Positions 60,941 to 64,000 of a DNA stretch of 64,000 nucleotides are shown here, one piece after another. Both the position numbers and the translations under genes were made by a program. The notes beneath the pieces were generated by a model. It did no database searches. It had not been told where the DNA came from and was given only the letters and a program-made list of their open reading frames with translations. Numbering within the stretch: position 1 is the stretch's first letter; each line of letters opens with the position of its first letter. Source of the DNA: Diadophis punctatus similis (lineage: Eukaryota; Chordata; Lepidosauria; Squamata; Dipsadidae); assembly GCA_023053685.1 (NCBI GenBank), contig JALIGW010000002.1, forward strand, positions 244,145,177 to 244,209,176. The letters run 5' to 3'.

Positions 60941-60956
60941 ATGAAATAAGCTAGAA

Positions 60957-61135
60957 AGGAAGTTCCAGGCCCTCCTTGGCCATCAAAGCCAGCTGGGTGA
61001 CCTGGAGCCCCTCATTCTTTCAGCCTAGCCCACCTCACAGGGTTGTTGTGAGGCAAATAGGAGGAAGGTGTGTGGGATATCTTCGCTGCCTCGAGTGATT
61101 GGTAAAACTAATGAAGACGGGAGATAATATTTAAA
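60957..61135 (+). mobile_element. Sauria-type SINE upstream of unit G
   Basis: AAAGCCAGCTGGGTGACCTG, CCCACCTCACAGGGTTGTTG, and the tail CTCGAGTGATTGGTAAAACT. Nearly identical to the copy upstream of unit C, including the preceding GGAAGTTCCAGGCCCTCC. Confidence 0.8.
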
Positions 61136-61730
61136 GAGTCTACTCTGCAGAGGCCTAGCAGTATTTCCAGGCCTCTTTCCCTTCTCAGCTGCTGAGCGGC
61201 AATATCTGTATGGCCCCCATGGGAAGAAGAGCATGAAATCTGGGCTGCTCCCCCAAACTCTCTTCTTTCTCGTCCGGGGACTCTGGGGTTTGCACACGAC
61301 CATCCCAAAGAAAGTGGGACTCTGCGGAAAACCCACCCAGGCTCCTGGTCTTAAGAGACCCCCACCCAATTTAAATTCTCATGATGGAGGGCCGTGTAAC
61401 CTCTGCACCAGGGGCTCTTGCGGATCCCTCTAAGACGTGAAGCTACTTGAATTCAAAACTCCTGGGAGGAAAATTAAAGATTTATTCTGCAGTTAGGAGG
61501 AAACACCAAGAAAGTATTTTAGCAGGTAGAGCAAGAGTTAACTGCTGCTAGTTACTGGCACTTTGAACGGAGTTCCTAAACAGAACCACCTCAAAAGGGC
61601 ATCTCTCTCTCTGGCCTCATACAAACACGCAAGTACGCCAGCAGGAAGCGTGCGGAGAGGGACACTCTTCCCATGCTCAGAGGAACCCTCGACCCGGACG
61701 CCCATCGGAGGAACAGAGGAGCTTTGGGAG
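61136..61730. other. Unit G upstream flank
   Basis: No gene seen; near-copy of the unit C flank (27936-28540). Confidence 0.5.
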
Positions 61731-62206
61731 CACGTGGTCTTGACAGGGAGGGGAGTTGGGGGGGGGGATAAAAGGGAAGGAGGGGGGGAAGTAGTCGGCC
61801 AATGGGAGGAGCTTCAAGGCGGAGGAGGAGCCCCGCCCTCGCCTCCACCCTCCCACTGGCTGGATCGCCGCTTCCCTCCTCGAGTGCCGCTTCTCCCTTT
61901 TGGAGGATCGTCGCTGGATCCCTCGGGAGAAGCTCCTGGATCCCGCTCGGGGCAGGTGGGGCTGCTCTCCCCTCCAGGCCACCCCTCCTGCCAGGAGATC
62001 TTCCCCCCTCCAGAAGGAAGGGAGCTGCGGATCCCGGTCTTTGGCTCGCTGGGTTTTCCTCGGGGAGATCCGGCTCTGGCGTTGCCTGCAGGGAGCGGAT
62101 CCCTCCCTTCCCTCCAGGGGGGCAAAGGGGGCTCCGTCCCCGGGGTGGATCTGCCCCCTCCTCTTCCGGCCAAGGCTCTCCGGGTGGATCCGGGAAGTTG
62201 CTTTGG
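61731..62206 (+). promoter_or_regulatory. Unit G promoter and exon 1
   Basis: CACGTG at 61731-61736, then GC-rich exon 1 homologous to the other units and a good donor, GTAAGT at 62207-62212. The GC-box pair is weakened (GAGCTTCAAGGCGGAGGAGG). Positions 62207-63787 are intron 1. Confidence 0.55.
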
Positions 62207-62577
62207 GTAAGTTGCTTTTTGAAGGTCTCTCTGTCGTCCGTTTGAACAGGAAGCCTCTGAACATCCGTTTCCCTCAAGCGCAGTTGGAAAAATGGAGTCA
62301 ACGGAGCTTTAAGAGGTTTTTTGAGATTTGCAATGTGGAATTAACAGACTGACTTCGTTGCAATCGGGAGGGGAACTTTTGGGAGATAGAAAAGATTGAA
62401 ATGATTTGAGTGGAGCTCCTGTTTTCTTCCCCACCCCCCCAATAGATCCTCTTTCTCTGAGCTCCGTCTAAAAGGTCTACAATAAAATTCTTTATTTTTA
62501 TTCCAATCTTTACTTTGCTTTTGCTTTAAAAATCTGGGCAGAATTTCTAAGCTTTATATTTTCCTTCTTTTGCCCAG

Positions 62578-63467
62578 AAGAGGCTGGGATGTGGCATCCC
62601 CTTCTTGGTGGATGTTTTAGAAAGCACAAACTCTAAGGAAGTTTTGAGGCTGGTCTTGTGAGCAGCTCCTAGAGAACAAGCTGATGGCCAGAAGGTTGCC
62701 TTGCGTGTGTTTAAAATGCCTGTCCAAAGTAGCATTGGGTCTGTGATGTCCTCCTGGCTACTTTACTTTGCAACCAGTGGAAAACTCACCTGACCAATAA
62801 CCAGCCAAGACACAGTGAAGACCTTTTGCTTGGTTTATTGCAGTAAACGGGGAGAAACATTCAGAGTTTGGTTCTCTCCAAAGTTCACCATCTCAAATCA
62901 AGATCTTTATACATTCCCTACAATGGCCGCTCATCCCTCCTGGTTCCCCATTGGCTGAGATGCTATGAGGTTACATTTTCTCTGACTGCCTTCTACATAC
63001 TTCCTGCTTCCCTCCCCAAACATGCTAAATCATACATGACATGTGAATTTAAAGGAGCAGACAGCCTATGCAAGGTGGGTCAATGTTCAATAGTTTATGG
63101 AGCTTGTTTTCTTTTAGCTTGTTTTCCAGTTCTTGGTTCTTTTATGGATTCTTCGAACAATAGGTTCTTTCCTGTTCTTCCGTTCTAGTTTTCTCTTTCC
63201 TGTTTTTCAGTTCGCTTTGTCTTATCTTTAAGCTGCTAGCTCTTTCCTCTTGCAGCTCCTTCCTCTTACAATTTTAAATTTTGAAGACCTTTCACTTACC
63301 TGTATCAGTGTGGCAGCCCCTCCTTGGTGGATGTTTTAGAAAGCACAAACTCTAAGGAAGTTTTGAGGCTGGTCTTGTGAGCAGCTCCTAGAAAAAGCTG
63401 ATGGCCAGAAGGTTGCCCTGCGTGATTTCAAAATGCCTGTCCAAAGTAGAATTGGGTCCGTGGAAGC
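62578..63467. repeat. 165-bp direct repeats flanking a 560-bp insert in unit G intron 1
   Basis: Positions 62578-62740 and about 63305-63467 are near copies (both contain GGTGGATGTTTTAGAAAGCA and CTGATGGCCAGAAGGTTGCC); the other units have this text once. The insert between them (62741-63304) starts TGTGATGTCCTCC and has a minus-strand CAATAAACC signal near 62840, suggesting an LTR-like element, but no clean short duplication was found. Confidence 0.55.
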
Positions 63468-63787
63468 CTGGATTCTTGGTGGCCTTGCAGCTTCCAAAAA
63501 GAGCAGGAAAGAGCAGCCCTTTTCACTCATTCTCTGCCCCATCTGACCTCTCTCTGACCTTCCTTTGAGTTTTCCTACTCACAACTATGCTTTTGTCCCT
63601 CTTGGGCTTCCATCTTGCTGGTTTCTTCCATTTTGGCCCATCAAGATCTTCTTGAATCACGATTCTATCTCCATTGTTTTGTGTCCTCAACAAACAATCC
63701 TATTTTTTTCCTCCTTCTTCCAGGTCATTTATGGATTATGGTCAGTATTACTGTCGGCATCTGAGCCTTTTTCATTTCTCTTTGCAG

Positions 63788-64000
63788 GAGACCAGTGAAG
63801 ATGTGGCCGTGAACCCCACAGAGGAGAACACACGTTCTTGGATCAGAGCCCACAAAACTTTGGCCGGGACTCCATCCTAGAGAATTTGGAAATCGTGGCC
63901 CAGTTGGAGAAGCAGCTTCTTGCAAAAAGGGCCAATCGGTTAAGGAGAAATGAAACCAATCAGCGGTGAGGGTCATCCCTGGCCTTGACTCAAGAGAGGT
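63788..64000 (+). other. Unit G KRAB-A-derived exon (cut by window end)
   Basis: Acceptor CTCTTTGCAG ends at 63787. The frame starts ETSEDVAVNPTEEN and then is shifted by a small deletion near 63829, although the later part (AWM/AQLEKQL, RRNETNQR-like) is recognisable in another frame up to a TGA at 63967. The donor lies beyond the window. Whether unit G has a finger exon cannot be seen. Confidence 0.6.

Overview
This is eukaryotic DNA from a squamate reptile, most likely a snake. The interspersed repeats point there: Sauria-type SINEs with the bipartite tail, snake-type tRNA-derived SINEs, CR1/L3-like LINEs whose 3' tails end in ATTCT/AATAG microsatellite, a 5'-truncated L1, a Ty3/Gypsy chromovirus and several hAT elements. 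Genes have introns, CpG-rich promoters and AATAAA polyadenylation signals. The species cannot be named from the sequence.

The window is a tandem array of C2H2 zinc-finger (ZNF) genes, all on the + strand. I count seven units, A to G. A full unit has (1) a GC-rich, TATA-less promoter with a CACGTG E-box and GC boxes running into an apparently non-coding exon 1, (2) a small exon derived from a KRAB A-box, (3) one large exon that carries the ATG and the whole finger array, and (4) a 3' UTR with a transposon-derived hairpin and AATAAA. Between units lies a recurring intergenic block (IG1 to IG5).

Layout: IG1 (1-2860); ZNF tail remnant A' (2868-3200); unit A (4700-10640, ORF 8590-9909); IG2 with an L1 insertion, then CR1/SINE/microsatellites; remnant B' (14915-15240); unit B (16480-22165, ORF 20135-21553, the only copy with the complete 15-finger C-terminus); IG3 carrying a 2.4-kb hAT; unit C (28540-33526, finger exon 31558-32970, frameshifted at both ends); unit D (37010-42927, ORF 40725-42209, 16 fingers, KRAB-like exon deleted); IG4; unit E (48740-50009, promoter and KRAB-like exon but no fingers); Gypsy remnant (50803-52433); unit F (52467-58984, ORF 56916-58157); IG5; start of unit G (61730 to the window end).

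What the genes probably do: the predicted proteins are nuclear DNA-binding proteins with 13 to 16 fingers. They differ from each other most at the residues that contact DNA. The KRAB-derived exon cannot be joined in frame to the fingers, because every finger exon has an in-frame stop shortly upstream of its ATG. As encoded here the proteins would therefore lack a KRAB repression domain. Insertions with clear target-site duplications, several with an empty site in a sister unit, allow part of the duplication history to be read: a solo LTR is shared by A, B and F, and a SINE upstream of the promoter is shared by C, D, E and G.
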